From a virus: a stretch of 22,337 bases of DNA. Position numbers and translations under genes: made by a program. Positions within the stretch are counted from its first letter, which is position 1; every line of letters starts with the position of its first letter. This document shows, piece by piece, positions 1 to 7,202 of this stretch. Location of the stretch: the IMG/VR virus record IMGVR_UViG_3300021085_002101, positions 1 through 22,337 of that record; one strand, given 5' to 3'. The notes beneath the pieces were generated by a model. It was not told where the DNA came from and did not search any database. It saw nothing but the letters and a program-made list of their open reading frames with translations.

Positions 1-1
1 A

Positions 2-817
2 GAATGGAAAGAAGCTGAGATTGGACGTATTGGTGAAGAACGCTTTAGACGTGAATATGGTTGTGAATTCTTAGTATTTGATGAAACACTTATAAACAGT
101 TTATACCTTGCAACAATGGAAGGTGGCAATCCTTTATTAAATATGGGGCAAACACGTTGGTATAAAAAACCTACTGGTGATTTTACATATGCTGTTGCTC
201 TTGATCCTAGTATGGGTACAGGTGGCGACTATGCTGCTATACAAGTTTTTGAATTACCTAGTTATACACAAGTTGCGGAATGGCAACACAATCAAACAGC
301 AATCCCAGGGCAAATAAGAGTACTTGCAGATATATGTAAATATATAGAGCAAGAAACCAAGAATGCTAATGGCATATATTGGAGTGTAGAAAATAACGGC
401 ATCGGCGAGGCTGCACTAATCGTTATAAACGATTTTGGGGAAGAGAATATACCAGGACTATTTGTGTCTGAACCTATTCGAAAAGGACATGTGCGAAAGT
501 TCCGAAAAGGCTTTAATACTACACACGGTACAAAGATTACAGCATGTAGTCGATTAAAAACTATGATTGAAAATGATAAGATGATAATTCAGTCTAAACC
601 ATTGATATCTGAACTAAAGAATTATATTGCAACTGGTAGTAGTTACCAAGCAAAAGTAGGACACCATGATGATTTAACAAGTGCAACGTTACTTGCTATA
701 AGAATGATGGCTGTGCTTAAAGACTGGGATCCACGAATATATAATTCTTTTAATCAAGCAGAAGATATTGAGGATTACGAAGCGCCAATGCCAATCTTCG
801 TAAGTAGCAACTATTGA
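2..817 (+). CDS. 17: Terminase large subunit, C-terminal part (5' truncated)
   Basis: Packaging motor and nuclease that cuts concatemeric DNA and translocates it into the prohead. The frame is open from base 2, so the gene begins upstream; 271 residues remain. The visible part is the end of the ATPase/linker (RFRREYGCEFLVFDETLINS, just before the first internal Met at 116) and the RNase H-fold nuclease. Three nuclease acid motifs are visible: ALDPSMGTGGDYAA near residue 68, WSVENNGIG near 130 and HHDDLTSATLLA near 223. These match the spacing of the gp17 nuclease catalytic aspartates and glutamate in T4. The Walker A/B ATPase motifs must lie upstream of the window. It is followed after 10 bp by the 632-aa gene. 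The assignment is firm; only the N-terminus is missing. Confidence 0.95.
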   Translation, partial: EWKEAEIGRIGEERFRREYGCEFLVFDETLINSLYLATMEGGNPLLNMGQTRWYKKPTGDFTYAVALDPSMGTGGDYAAIQVFELPSYTQVAEWQHNQTAIPGQIRVLADICKYIEQETKNANGIYWSVENNGIGEAALIVINDFGEENIPGLFVSEPIRKGHVRKFRKGFNTTHGTKITACSRLKTMIENDKMIIQSKPLISELKNYIATGSSYQAKVGHHDDLTSATLLAIRMMAVLKDWDPRIYNSFNQAEDIEDYEAPMPIFVSSNY

Positions 818-824
818 TAAATAC
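815..824 (+). promoter_or_regulatory. Possible T4-type late promoter box (GATAAATAC) at a start codon
   Basis: The sequence TGATAAATAC ends three bases before the ATG at 828. It is one base off the T4 late consensus TATAAATA. With T4 spacing, transcription would start at about 829, essentially on the start codon, and no Shine-Dalgarno sequence is visible. It could be a late promoter giving a leaderless message, or chance in AT-rich DNA. Confidence 0.35.
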
Positions 825-827
825 ATT

Positions 828-2726
828 ATGCAGAATATAGAAATTATAGCAGACGAATTATTTTCAAAAATCAGAGGAAGATTCCCTGGTGTTACAATTG
901 GTGACGACCAAGGCAATGTTACAAGTGAACCTAAACAAGCAAGGTTCTTTGAATTTCCTTTTAGAGATGATGATGCAGACGTGGGCAAAGTTAGTATATC
1001 GTTAAGTGAAGAAGACGGTGTAGTAGTAATGCATAATAAAGACGTTGCAGAAAATAGTGTAAGTAAAAGTACATGGTATGATTTCTTAAAAGAATTAAGA
1101 CAGTTTAGTAAAAAACGTTTGTTAAATTTTACAACTAGAGACATAACAAAGTCTAACTTAGAGAAAAGAGACTATAAATATCTTGCACAGCGATCCGGAG
1201 ATAGCAACATGACAGAATCAAAATTATATGGCACATCTAAGATAAGTTATCAAGATGTTGGAGAAGCCAGACTAATAATTAAACACAATGAAAGCATTGA
1301 CCAAACTTCACCTACAGGGCGTAACAGAAGCATTGGAAAAATTTACGTAGAATCACCACAAGGTGAACGTTTCTTATATCCATACAAACACCTAAGTGGT
1401 GCTAGAGCAATGGCTAGACATTGTGCTGAAGGCGGTAACGCATACGATGACTTTGGTAAACACATTACAAGTCTAAGTGAAGAATTAGCAAAACTTAGAA
1501 AGTTCAAAAATTACATGGGTCGCTCTAGTGTAATGGCAGAAAGTCTAAGTGAGTATATGGACGTTGTTAAAGACCGTGTTGCGTCAGTTAAGAAAACAAT
1601 TGAATCATTACAAAAGCCAAAGTTTTATGCAGAAGCATTTGAAGCATTTGCTCCGGTTGTAATGGAAGATGTACCAGCAGACGTTGCTGAAAATTGGATT
1701 GACCAATTAACTATTAGACAGTTTAATGAAGAACTGTCAGATGTATTTCCATACATTTACAAATTAGTAAGTGAAGCAAGTAAAGCAGAGGATATTAATC
1801 CAGACGACTTAGACGAGTCAGGCTTACAACGTTACACAGGTATTAAGAAGTACGGCAAAAAAGGGTTTGAAGAATTACAAAAAGCAGGACGTGAGGGTGC
1901 AAGCGAAGAAGAAAAAGGCAAAATCAAAGACAAACATTTAAGCAAAGAAGAAATGGAAATTGAATCAGCGTTTGAAGAAATGATGGGCCAGTTTGCTGAA
2001 GGCGAAATGAAATGGAAGCAAACTAGTATGTCACCAGAAGAAGCTGTAGCAAAGTACGGCAAAGAACACGTAAAAGTTAAAAAAGGCGGACTTAACAACG
2101 GTGACGATATGGTATCAGTACATGTTGCAGATGAAAGTTTTGACCCACAGTCAGAGCCAAGCAAGCAAGATATGATGGCAGACGAGTTTATGACAGCATA
2201 TGAAAAAGGTGGTGAACCAGCACTAGCAAAAGCAATGGGCATAAGCGATCAAGAACTTGATCAAGAAATTACTGAGTACGGTATGGAACACGGCTTACAT
2301 GCTGATGACGATAGAGATGATATTATCCAAGGTGTTATTGAACAAATGATCGATAACATGGACGAAGGTAATGCATATGCACACGCTGTAAAGAAAGCCA
2401 AAATGAATGGTAAGAAAAAAGGCGACAAAGTAGACGGTCCAGACGGTGATGAGATTACACTTGAAAAGGACGAAAAGACCCCATTAGGCGAGTTCATACT
2501 AAGTTACTTTGATAGAGAGAATGGGTCGTTTCCAAAAGGCGAAACAGCCGTACTAACTATGATTGAAAAAGATTATGGTGAAGAGTACATTAACCCAGCA
2601 AAACAGTTTATTGAAAAAATTAATCAAACATTCGAAGAATACCAAATGCAGGCACAGCCACAGCAAATGGAAGTAGAAGTTGATAATGATTTTAACAGAA
2701 TGAGAGAATTAGCAGGTTTAAGATAA
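828..2726 (+). CDS. Large charged phage protein of unknown function (632 aa)
   Basis: I do not recognise a named family. The protein has 632 residues and is rich in Lys/Glu/Asp. It shows no signal peptide or membrane segment. Residues from about 200 to 265 look helical and possibly coiled-coil (LSEELAKLRKFKNYMGRSS and onwards), and the second half is strongly acidic with many DD/EE pairs. It ends in RMRELAGLR, a short tail of a type I associate with conserved marine T4-like phage proteins. Its place between terminase and gene 32 suggests a conserved phage gene, possibly virion- or head-related, but nothing in the sequence proves this. The start at 828 is the only reasonable Met (the next is about 70 codons in), yet it lacks a Shine-Dalgarno sequence and sits just after an ATAAATAC box. 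Confidence 0.8.
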   Translation: MQNIEIIADELFSKIRGRFPGVTIGDDQGNVTSEPKQARFFEFPFRDDDADVGKVSISLSEEDGVVVMHNKDVAENSVSKSTWYDFLKELRQFSKKRLLNFTTRDITKSNLEKRDYKYLAQRSGDSNMTESKLYGTSKISYQDVGEARLIIKHNESIDQTSPTGRNRSIGKIYVESPQGERFLYPYKHLSGARAMARHCAEGGNAYDDFGKHITSLSEELAKLRKFKNYMGRSSVMAESLSEYMDVVKDRVASVKKTIESLQKPKFYAEAFEAFAPVVMEDVPADVAENWIDQLTIRQFNEELSDVFPYIYKLVSEASKAEDINPDDLDESGLQRYTGIKKYGKKGFEELQKAGREGASEEEKGKIKDKHLSKEEMEIESAFEEMMGQFAEGEMKWKQTSMSPEEAVAKYGKEHVKVKKGGLNNGDDMVSVHVADESFDPQSEPSKQDMMADEFMTAYEKGGEPALAKAMGISDQELDQEITEYGMEHGLHADDDRDDIIQGVIEQMIDNMDEGNAYAHAVKKAKMNGKKKGDKVDGPDGDEITLEKDEKTPLGEFILSYFDRENGSFPKGETAVLTMIEKDYGEEYINPAKQFIEKINQTFEEYQMQAQPQQMEVEVDNDFNRMRELAGLR

Positions 2727-2770
2727 TCTGCTAATACTCATAAGTTTTTTAGTTTTTCTTTAAAAAAGAC

Positions 2771-2799
2771 TTGACTTTGTTTGTAAACCAGTATATAAT
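2771..2799 (+). promoter_or_regulatory. Sigma70-type promoter for gene 32
   Basis: TTGACT (2771-2776) and TATAAT (2794-2799) are separated by exactly 17 bases, five of six plus six of six matches to the bacterial consensus. It lies in the only sizeable gap (2727-2885) between the 632-aa gene and gene 32, so it should let unmodified host RNA polymerase transcribe gene 32 and possibly uvsX-uvsY early. Confidence 0.8.
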
Positions 2800-2806
2800 A
2801 TAAACT

Positions 2807-2877
2807 GTGCTACAAACATAATAGGCACAAAACGTAGCAATGTAGCTACAAAGCAAAACATAGGCACTTATAGGAGG
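2807..2877 (+). promoter_or_regulatory. Structured leader of gene 32, possible autoregulatory operator
   Basis: The roughly 80-base leader holds several short complementary segments: GTAGC (2834-2838) with GCTAC (2845-2849) around a 6-base loop; GTGC (2807-2810) with GCAC (2825-2828); and an upstream GCTAC (2809-2813) that could pair instead with either GTAGC copy. The 8-mer ATAGGCAC occurs twice (2821-2828 and 2860-2867), the second just before the AGGAGG ribosome site (2872-2877). T4 gp32 represses its own translation through a leader pseudoknot and an unstructured stretch, so a similar operator is plausible. The folding has not been computed. Confidence 0.4.
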
Positions 2878-2885
2878 CATTAACT

Positions 2886-3869
2886 ATGGCATCATTAGCA
2901 GAAATCCGAGCAAAGCTCAAAGAACAAGAAACCCGCTCATCGGGCGGTGGACAAAATCAAGGTCCAAACCCAATTTACCCATTTTGGAATATGAAAGAAG
3001 GCGAGAGTTCAACTCTACGTTTCCTTCCTGATGGTAATCCAGATAACACTTTTTTCTGGGCAGAACGTTTGATGATCAAACTTCCGTTCGCAGGTGTTAA
3101 AGGCGAAACCGATAGTCGTCCAGTGCAAGTACAAATTCCATGTATGGAAATGTATGGCGATACATGTAACATCTTAAATGAAGTACGTGGTTGGTTTAAA
3201 GATTCAAGTCTAGAAGACATGGGTCGTAAGTATTGGAAAAAGCGTTCATACGTATTCCAAGGCTTTGTAACTGACAATCCACTTGCAGACGATCAATCAC
3301 CTGAGAATCCAGTTCGTAGGTTTATTATTGGTCCACAAATCTTCCAGATCATTAAGCAGGCGCTTATGGATCCAGACATGGAAGAATTGCCAACGGATTA
3401 CACAGCAGGTGTAGACTTCCGCTTAAACAAAACAAGTAAAGGCGGATATGCAGATTATTCAACATCAACATGGGCTCGTAGAGAGCGTCCATTAGATGAC
3501 ACTGAAATGAATGCTGTAAATACACATGGTCTGTTTAATTTATCAGACTTTCTTCCTAAGAAGCCGGACGAAACGGCACAGAAAGTAATGCAAGAAATGT
3601 TCGAAGCATCAGTAGATGGTGAAGCATATGACGCAGAACGTTGGAGTAACTACTTCCGTCCTGCAGGTATGCAAGCACGTACAGGTGATCCACAAGTTGC
3701 AGCAAGCCCAGCGGCTACAGCAACATCACGTTCACCAGAAGCACCTGCTCCAGAAGCAGCACCTACAGCGGCTCCAGAAGCAACTCCAGCACCAGCGGCT
3801 GAAGCGGCACCTGAAGCTGGCGGCAACGCCCAAGACATCCTTGCAATGATTCGTTCACGTCAAGGCTAA
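2886..3869 (+). CDS. 32: Single-stranded DNA-binding protein gp32
   Basis: Coats ssDNA during replication and recombination and works with UvsX/UvsY. The 327-aa protein begins with a basic N-terminal segment (AEIRAKLKEQETRSSGGGQ) that would serve cooperative binding. Next comes the OB-fold core, including PIYPFWNMKEGESSTLRFLP, a Cys pair at 86 and 94, and YVFQGFVTDNPL followed by FIIGPQIFQII. An Ala/Pro/Glu-rich linker runs from about 272 to 313, and the end is QDILAMIRSRQG. T4 gp32 binds zinc with one His and three Cys; only two Cys are visible here, so the zinc site looks reduced or different. A strong AGGAGG lies 8 bases before the ATG. The 3' end is followed by a hairpin terminator. Confidence 0.92.
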   Translation: MASLAEIRAKLKEQETRSSGGGQNQGPNPIYPFWNMKEGESSTLRFLPDGNPDNTFFWAERLMIKLPFAGVKGETDSRPVQVQIPCMEMYGDTCNILNEVRGWFKDSSLEDMGRKYWKKRSYVFQGFVTDNPLADDQSPENPVRRFIIGPQIFQIIKQALMDPDMEELPTDYTAGVDFRLNKTSKGGYADYSTSTWARRERPLDDTEMNAVNTHGLFNLSDFLPKKPDETAQKVMQEMFEASVDGEAYDAERWSNYFRPAGMQARTGDPQVAASPAATATSRSPEAPAPEAAPTAAPEATPAPAAEAAPEAGGNAQDILAMIRSRQG

Positions 3870-3879
3870 AAGTAGCATA

Positions 3880-3956
3880 GCTTCTACTAGTTAACCCAGA
3901 GCAGAGATTCACGGTTTACCTGTCAACACTCTAAACGCTAGTAGAAGCAACTTTTT
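3880..3956 (+). terminator. Long-loop hairpin terminator between gene 32 and uvsX
   Basis: GCTTCTACTAG (3880-3890) is perfectly complementary to CTAGTAGAAGC (3938-3948), an 11-bp stem followed by aaCTTTTTA. The loop is 47 bases, much longer than usual for an intrinsic terminator, and may hold further structure (AGAG at 3903-3906 against CTCT at 3929-3932). It likely attenuates transcription into uvsX; a role as a structured RNA is possible. Confidence 0.65.
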
Positions 3957-3970
3957 ATATAGGAGAAAAA

Positions 3971-5053
3971 ATGACTAAATCATTTGATGTAAGTAAATTT
4001 AGGAAAGACTTAACAAAGTCAATCCAAGGTATGAGTAGTGGGTTTAACGATCCAACAGATTGGGTAAGCACTGGCTCATACGCACTAAACTATCTTATTA
4101 GTGGCGACTTTCATAAAGGCGTTCCGCTAGGTAAGGTAACAGTGTTTGCAGGAGAGTCTGGCGCAGGAAAAAGTTATTTTGCGGCAGGCAATATTGTAAG
4201 ACACGCACAAGAACAAGGCATTTATGTAGTTTTAATTGACTCAGAAAATGCACTTGATCAAGCATGGTTAGAAGCACTAGGTGTTGACTGTGACGAATCA
4301 AAACTACTCAAGTTAAGCATGAGTATGATTGATGATGTTGCAAAAACTATAGCAACGTTTATGACAGACTACAAAGCAATGGATGAAGAAGATCGTCCTA
4401 AAGTGATGTTTGTAATTGACTCGCTAGGCATGCTATTAACACCAACCGATGTTGACCAGTTTAACAAGGGTGATATGAAAGGTGATATGGGTCGTAAGCC
4501 TAAAGCACTAACTTCATTAGTCCGTAATACTGTTAACATGATTGGTGCCCACAACGTAGGCTTAGTTTGTACTAACCACACTTATGCATCGCAGGATATG
4601 TTTGACCCAGATGATAAAATAAGTGGCGGACAGGGCTTTATATACGCTTCTAGTATTGTTGTAGCAATGAAGAAGATGAAGCTCAAAGAAGATGCAGACG
4701 GTAATAAGATCAGTCAAGTCATGGGTATCCGTGCTGGCTGTAAGGTAATGAAAACACGTTACGCAAAACCGTTTGAAGGTGTACAAGTTAAGATTCCATA
4801 CGAAACAGGAATGAATCCACACAGTGGTATTGTTGAACTTTTTGAGGCAAAAGGTGTTATCGAAAAGCAAGGCAATAGGCTAAAGTATGTTAGTACTACT
4901 GGTGAAGAAATTCTTGAATACCGTAAGAATTGGACAGGTGACTTGTTAGACACTGTTATGTCTGATTATGTGTTAAAAGAGCAATCCTTGGTAAATACCT
5001 CTGAAGCAGAACTAGAAGAAGAACAACTAGTAGAAGCTGTTACAGAGGAGTAA
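3971..5053 (+). CDS. uvsX: RecA-like recombinase UvsX
   Basis: Strand-exchange ATPase for recombination-dependent replication and repair. The 360-aa length is close to T4 UvsX. Walker A is GESGAGKS at 61-68, and the catalytic Glu of the RecA family appears in VVLIDSENALD (Glu92). Walker B is KVMFVIDSL at about 144-152. The DNA-binding loop region includes TNHTYASQDMFDPDDKISGG (about 201-220). The C-terminus is acidic. AGGAG ends 5 bases before the ATG. No separate promoter is seen, so expression probably comes by read-through past the hairpin after gene 32. It is followed after 2 bp by the 78-aa gene and then uvsY. Confidence 0.95.
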   Translation: MTKSFDVSKFRKDLTKSIQGMSSGFNDPTDWVSTGSYALNYLISGDFHKGVPLGKVTVFAGESGAGKSYFAAGNIVRHAQEQGIYVVLIDSENALDQAWLEALGVDCDESKLLKLSMSMIDDVAKTIATFMTDYKAMDEEDRPKVMFVIDSLGMLLTPTDVDQFNKGDMKGDMGRKPKALTSLVRNTVNMIGAHNVGLVCTNHTYASQDMFDPDDKISGGQGFIYASSIVVAMKKMKLKEDADGNKISQVMGIRAGCKVMKTRYAKPFEGVQVKIPYETGMNPHSGIVELFEAKGVIEKQGNRLKYVSTTGEEILEYRKNWTGDLLDTVMSDYVLKEQSLVNTSEAELEEEQLVEAVTEE

Positions 5054-5055
5054 TT

Positions 5056-5292
5056 ATGGAATTGGAACAAGCGGTGGACGTTTGGAATTTGTTTAAAGAA
5101 TATGTGGACAAAAAACAAGTCGAATTAGTTGCAGAAAAGTATGTTGATTTATTAGCCGATCACGGAGTTGACGATCAGCAAATGAAAGAACTTCTTGGTA
5201 ACGATAATCATCTAGATGAAGCAATAGGCTATTACTTAGATGAAGACGAGCAAGACACATATGATGACGAAGACAACGAGTGGGGTGAGTAA
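5056..5292 (+). CDS. Small acidic protein between uvsX and uvsY
   Basis: A 78-aa protein I do not recognise. The first about 50 residues look like amphipathic helices (AVDVWNLFKEYVDKKQVELV). The tail is very acidic (DEDEQDTYDDEDNEWGE), resembling a DNA mimic or protein-interaction tail. It starts 2 bp after the uvsX stop, and its stop overlaps the uvsY start by one base (TAATG), so the three genes are translationally coupled. Co-transcription with uvsX and uvsY suggests a recombination accessory role, but this is inference from position only. Confidence 0.75.
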   Translation: MELEQAVDVWNLFKEYVDKKQVELVAEKYVDLLADHGVDDQQMKELLGNDNHLDEAIGYYLDEDEQDTYDDEDNEWGE

Positions 5293-5747
5293 TGGGTTGG
5301 TATAGTGAAGTAAGTCGTGACGTGGGTAGAATACCCGATGCGGTTGCGCATTACGAAAATGAACTTCTTGATGCAAAGAAAGAAGTTAAATTAGTAGGTA
5401 ACGTTGAACGTGCTGCTGCATCTATGCCAGGCATTGTAGAGCATCGCTTCAATCAATTACAAGAGATTGAAGCGGTGCTACACTACTTAAATATTGAGCT
5501 ACGCAGGTTGCGTAGTTCATACTTTAAAAAATATCTAGAAAATTATCAAAGAGCTTTGTCTAGTCGTGACGTTGAAAAATATGTTGACGGCGAAGCAGAT
5601 GTTGTTGACTATGAAAAGATTATTAATGAGTTTGCATTATTGCGTAACAAATGGTTAGGTGTACTTAAAGCACTTGATCAAAAGCAATGGCAAATTACAA
5701 ACGTTGTTAAACTTAGAGTTGCTGGGATGGAAGATGCCAGCCTTTAA
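5292..5747 (+). CDS. uvsY: UvsY recombination mediator
   Basis: Loads UvsX onto gp32-covered ssDNA. The protein has 151 residues, against 137 for T4 UvsY, and is helical and charged. Its C-terminal stretch (LGVLKALDQKQWQITNVVKL) lines up by eye with the T4 UvsY segment around WGILLDFCSGALDAIKSRGF. The middle (RFNQLQEIEAVLHYLNIELR, then YLENYQRALSSRDVEKYVDG) is of the kind seen in marine T4-like phages. Position directly after uvsX supports the call. Its 3' end overlaps the start of the next gene by 14 bases, the junction between the core recombination block and the glycan cassette. Confidence 0.8.
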   Translation: MGWYSEVSRDVGRIPDAVAHYENELLDAKKEVKLVGNVERAAASMPGIVEHRFNQLQEIEAVLHYLNIELRRLRSSYFKKYLENYQRALSSRDVEKYVDGEADVVDYEKIINEFALLRNKWLGVLKALDQKQWQITNVVKLRVAGMEDASL

Positions 5748-6399
5748 GAAAGATGACGATAGATTAATTTACGAATATATTAAAGACACAGCACCGGACA
5801 ACATGTTTATGTTAGACGTAGGTGCAAGAACAGGCAAATGGTGTAAGACATTTGTTACTGAATTTCCAGAAGCAACATTTCATTGTTTTGAGGCTTTACC
5901 AGAACAATACGAAAAATGCAAAAATAGATTTAGAAAAAACAACAATGTTACAGTACATAATTTTGTTATCAGCAATAACTGTAATGAAACAACTTTCTAT
6001 AAAGACACAGACAGACTAGGCTGGAGCGGGTTACAAAAACACTCCTATATGGAGAACTTTGAAGAGTTAACATTACCTAGTAAAACATTAGATAGTTTTC
6101 AATTAACACCTTACTTTGTTAAATTAGATGTAGAAGGCGCAGAGCTACTAGCACTACAAGGCGCATCATTTACATTAAAAACAGCAAAAGTAATTTACTT
6201 TGAATGCAACGAAATACATACAAAAGAGTATAACTATACTAATGATCAACTGTATAATCAATTACGTAACTACGGTTTTACAGTACATGACAAACACTTA
6301 AATGAATTAACAAAAGACGAATTTGTACATCGTACAGCTGATGCAAGACGGTATGAAGATCCAAAAGGCTATGAATCTAATTTTGTAGCTCTGCGTTAA
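5734..6399 (+). CDS. FkbM-family SAM methyltransferase
   Basis: A 221-aa O-methyltransferase, probably acting on a sugar or similar small substrate. The SAM-binding motif is MFMLDVGARTGKW (24-36), followed by an acidic residue ending strand 2 (FHCFEALPEQYEKC). The FkbM hallmark VKLDVEGAELLALQGA lies at 129-144. The frame is open further upstream (a Met at 5659), but homology begins only near MPAFKKDDDRLIYEY, and the ATG at 5734 has a purine-rich GGGATGGA before it, so I chose 5734. It overlaps uvsY by 14 bases and is the first gene of the glycan cassette. FkbM enzymes are common in polysaccharide loci. Confidence 0.85.
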   Translation: MPAFKKDDDRLIYEYIKDTAPDNMFMLDVGARTGKWCKTFVTEFPEATFHCFEALPEQYEKCKNRFRKNNNVTVHNFVISNNCNETTFYKDTDRLGWSGLQKHSYMENFEELTLPSKTLDSFQLTPYFVKLDVEGAELLALQGASFTLKTAKVIYFECNEIHTKEYNYTNDQLYNQLRNYGFTVHDKHLNELTKDEFVHRTADARRYEDPKGYESNFVALR

Positions 6400-6407
6400 G
6401 TACGTAC

Positions 6408-6415
6408 ATAAATAC
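6408..6415 (+). promoter_or_regulatory. Possible late promoter box ATAAATAC
   Basis: ATAAATAC matches seven of eight bases of the T4 late consensus and ends four bases before the ATG at 6420. With T4 spacing, the first transcribed base would be the A of that ATG, giving a leaderless message; no Shine-Dalgarno is visible. The same box-to-ATG arrangement occurs at 815-828. Confidence 0.4.
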
Positions 6416-6419
6416 CTAT

Positions 6420-7202
6420 ATGGAACGTATTGTATTAGTCACAGGTGGATTTGACCCACTACACTCAGGGCACATAGCCTACTTTAAAGCAGCAAAAAAA
6501 CTCGGTACTAAATTAATTGTTGGTATTAATTCAGACGAATGGCTTGCTAGAAAAAAGGGTAAACACTTTATGCCCTTCCATGAAAGATGTTCTATTGTAG
6601 AAGAACTATCTGTTGTTGATCAAGTTATAGGATTTAACGATGACGATGATAGTGCATGTAATGCAATTTTTCAAGCACTTAGTACACATGGAAATATGAA
6701 ATTAATCTTTGCTAACGGCGGAGATAGAACCAACACAACAACACCCGAATATGCTACATATGGTGATATGCCTAATGTAGAATTTGTATTTGGCGTTGGT
6801 GGAGAAGATAAAAAGAACAGTTCATCTTGGATACTAGAAGAATGGAAGGCTCCTAAGACTGTAAGAGAATGGGGCTGGTATAGAGTACTTGATGATCAAC
6901 CTGAACAAGGATACAAAGTAAAAGAACTGGTAATACTACCAGGCAAGCGTCTAAGCGATCAAAGACACAAGTACAGATCAGAGATGTGGTATGTAACACA
7001 AGGTCAAGTAAGCATGGCTATTCAAATAGAAGAGAGTGGCGAACCGCAACAAGGATTTGAATTACCTGCACTAACTAATGGTTATAATATTGGATCAAAT
7101 ATATGGCACAAGGCTATGAATAATCAAGATGTTCCTGCACACGTAATAGAAGTACAATATGGCGAAAAGTGTATTGAAGAAGATATAGAAAGAAGAGATT
7201 AA
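6420..7202 (+). CDS. Cytidylyltransferase-like / cupin fusion protein
   Basis: A two-domain 260-aa protein. Residues 1-140 are a nucleotidyltransferase of the glycerol-3-phosphate cytidylyltransferase/RfaE class: LVTGGFDPLHSGHIAYFKAA contains the HxGH motif at 15-18, GINSDEWLARKKG follows, and NSSSWILEEW (133-142) stands where the second nucleotide-binding signature is expected. Residues 150-250 are a cupin like the C-terminal domain of bifunctional mannose-1-phosphate guanylyltransferase/isomerase: WGWYRVLDDQPEQGYKVKEL, then RLSDQRHKYRSEMWYVTQG with metal-type His183/Glu188, and NIWHKAMN. It could activate a sugar or polyol phosphate and isomerise or bind it. The substrate cannot be deduced. 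Its stop overlaps the next start by one base. Confidence 0.85.
   Translation: MERIVLVTGGFDPLHSGHIAYFKAAKKLGTKLIVGINSDEWLARKKGKHFMPFHERCSIVEELSVVDQVIGFNDDDDSACNAIFQALSTHGNMKLIFANGGDRTNTTTPEYATYGDMPNVEFVFGVGGEDKKNSSSWILEEWKAPKTVREWGWYRVLDDQPEQGYKVKELVILPGKRLSDQRHKYRSEMWYVTQGQVSMAIQIEESGEPQQGFELPALTNGYNIGSNIWHKAMNNQDVPAHVIEVQYGEKCIEEDIERRD

Noticed and set aside
689-1144. Minus-strand open frame of 151 codons
   Set aside because: It lies opposite the terminase end and the 632-aa gene, both with clear coding character; no ribosome site and its protein looks like a low-quality shadow.
1832-2497. Two minus-strand frames rich in Ser/Pro opposite the 632-aa gene
   Set aside because: Ser/Phe/Pro-rich composition is what antisense of Glu/Lys/Gly-rich coding DNA gives; no start signals.
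2736-2775. Possible terminator after the 632-aa gene (T-runs and A-runs)
   Set aside because: Only weak TCTTT/AAAGA type pairing is visible, with no GC stem; not enough to call.
3616-3849. Frame encoding a His/Gln-rich 77-aa peptide within gene 32
   Set aside because: It is the shifted reading of the repetitive Ala/Pro/Glu linker of gp32, as is the Ala/Gly-rich minus frame there.
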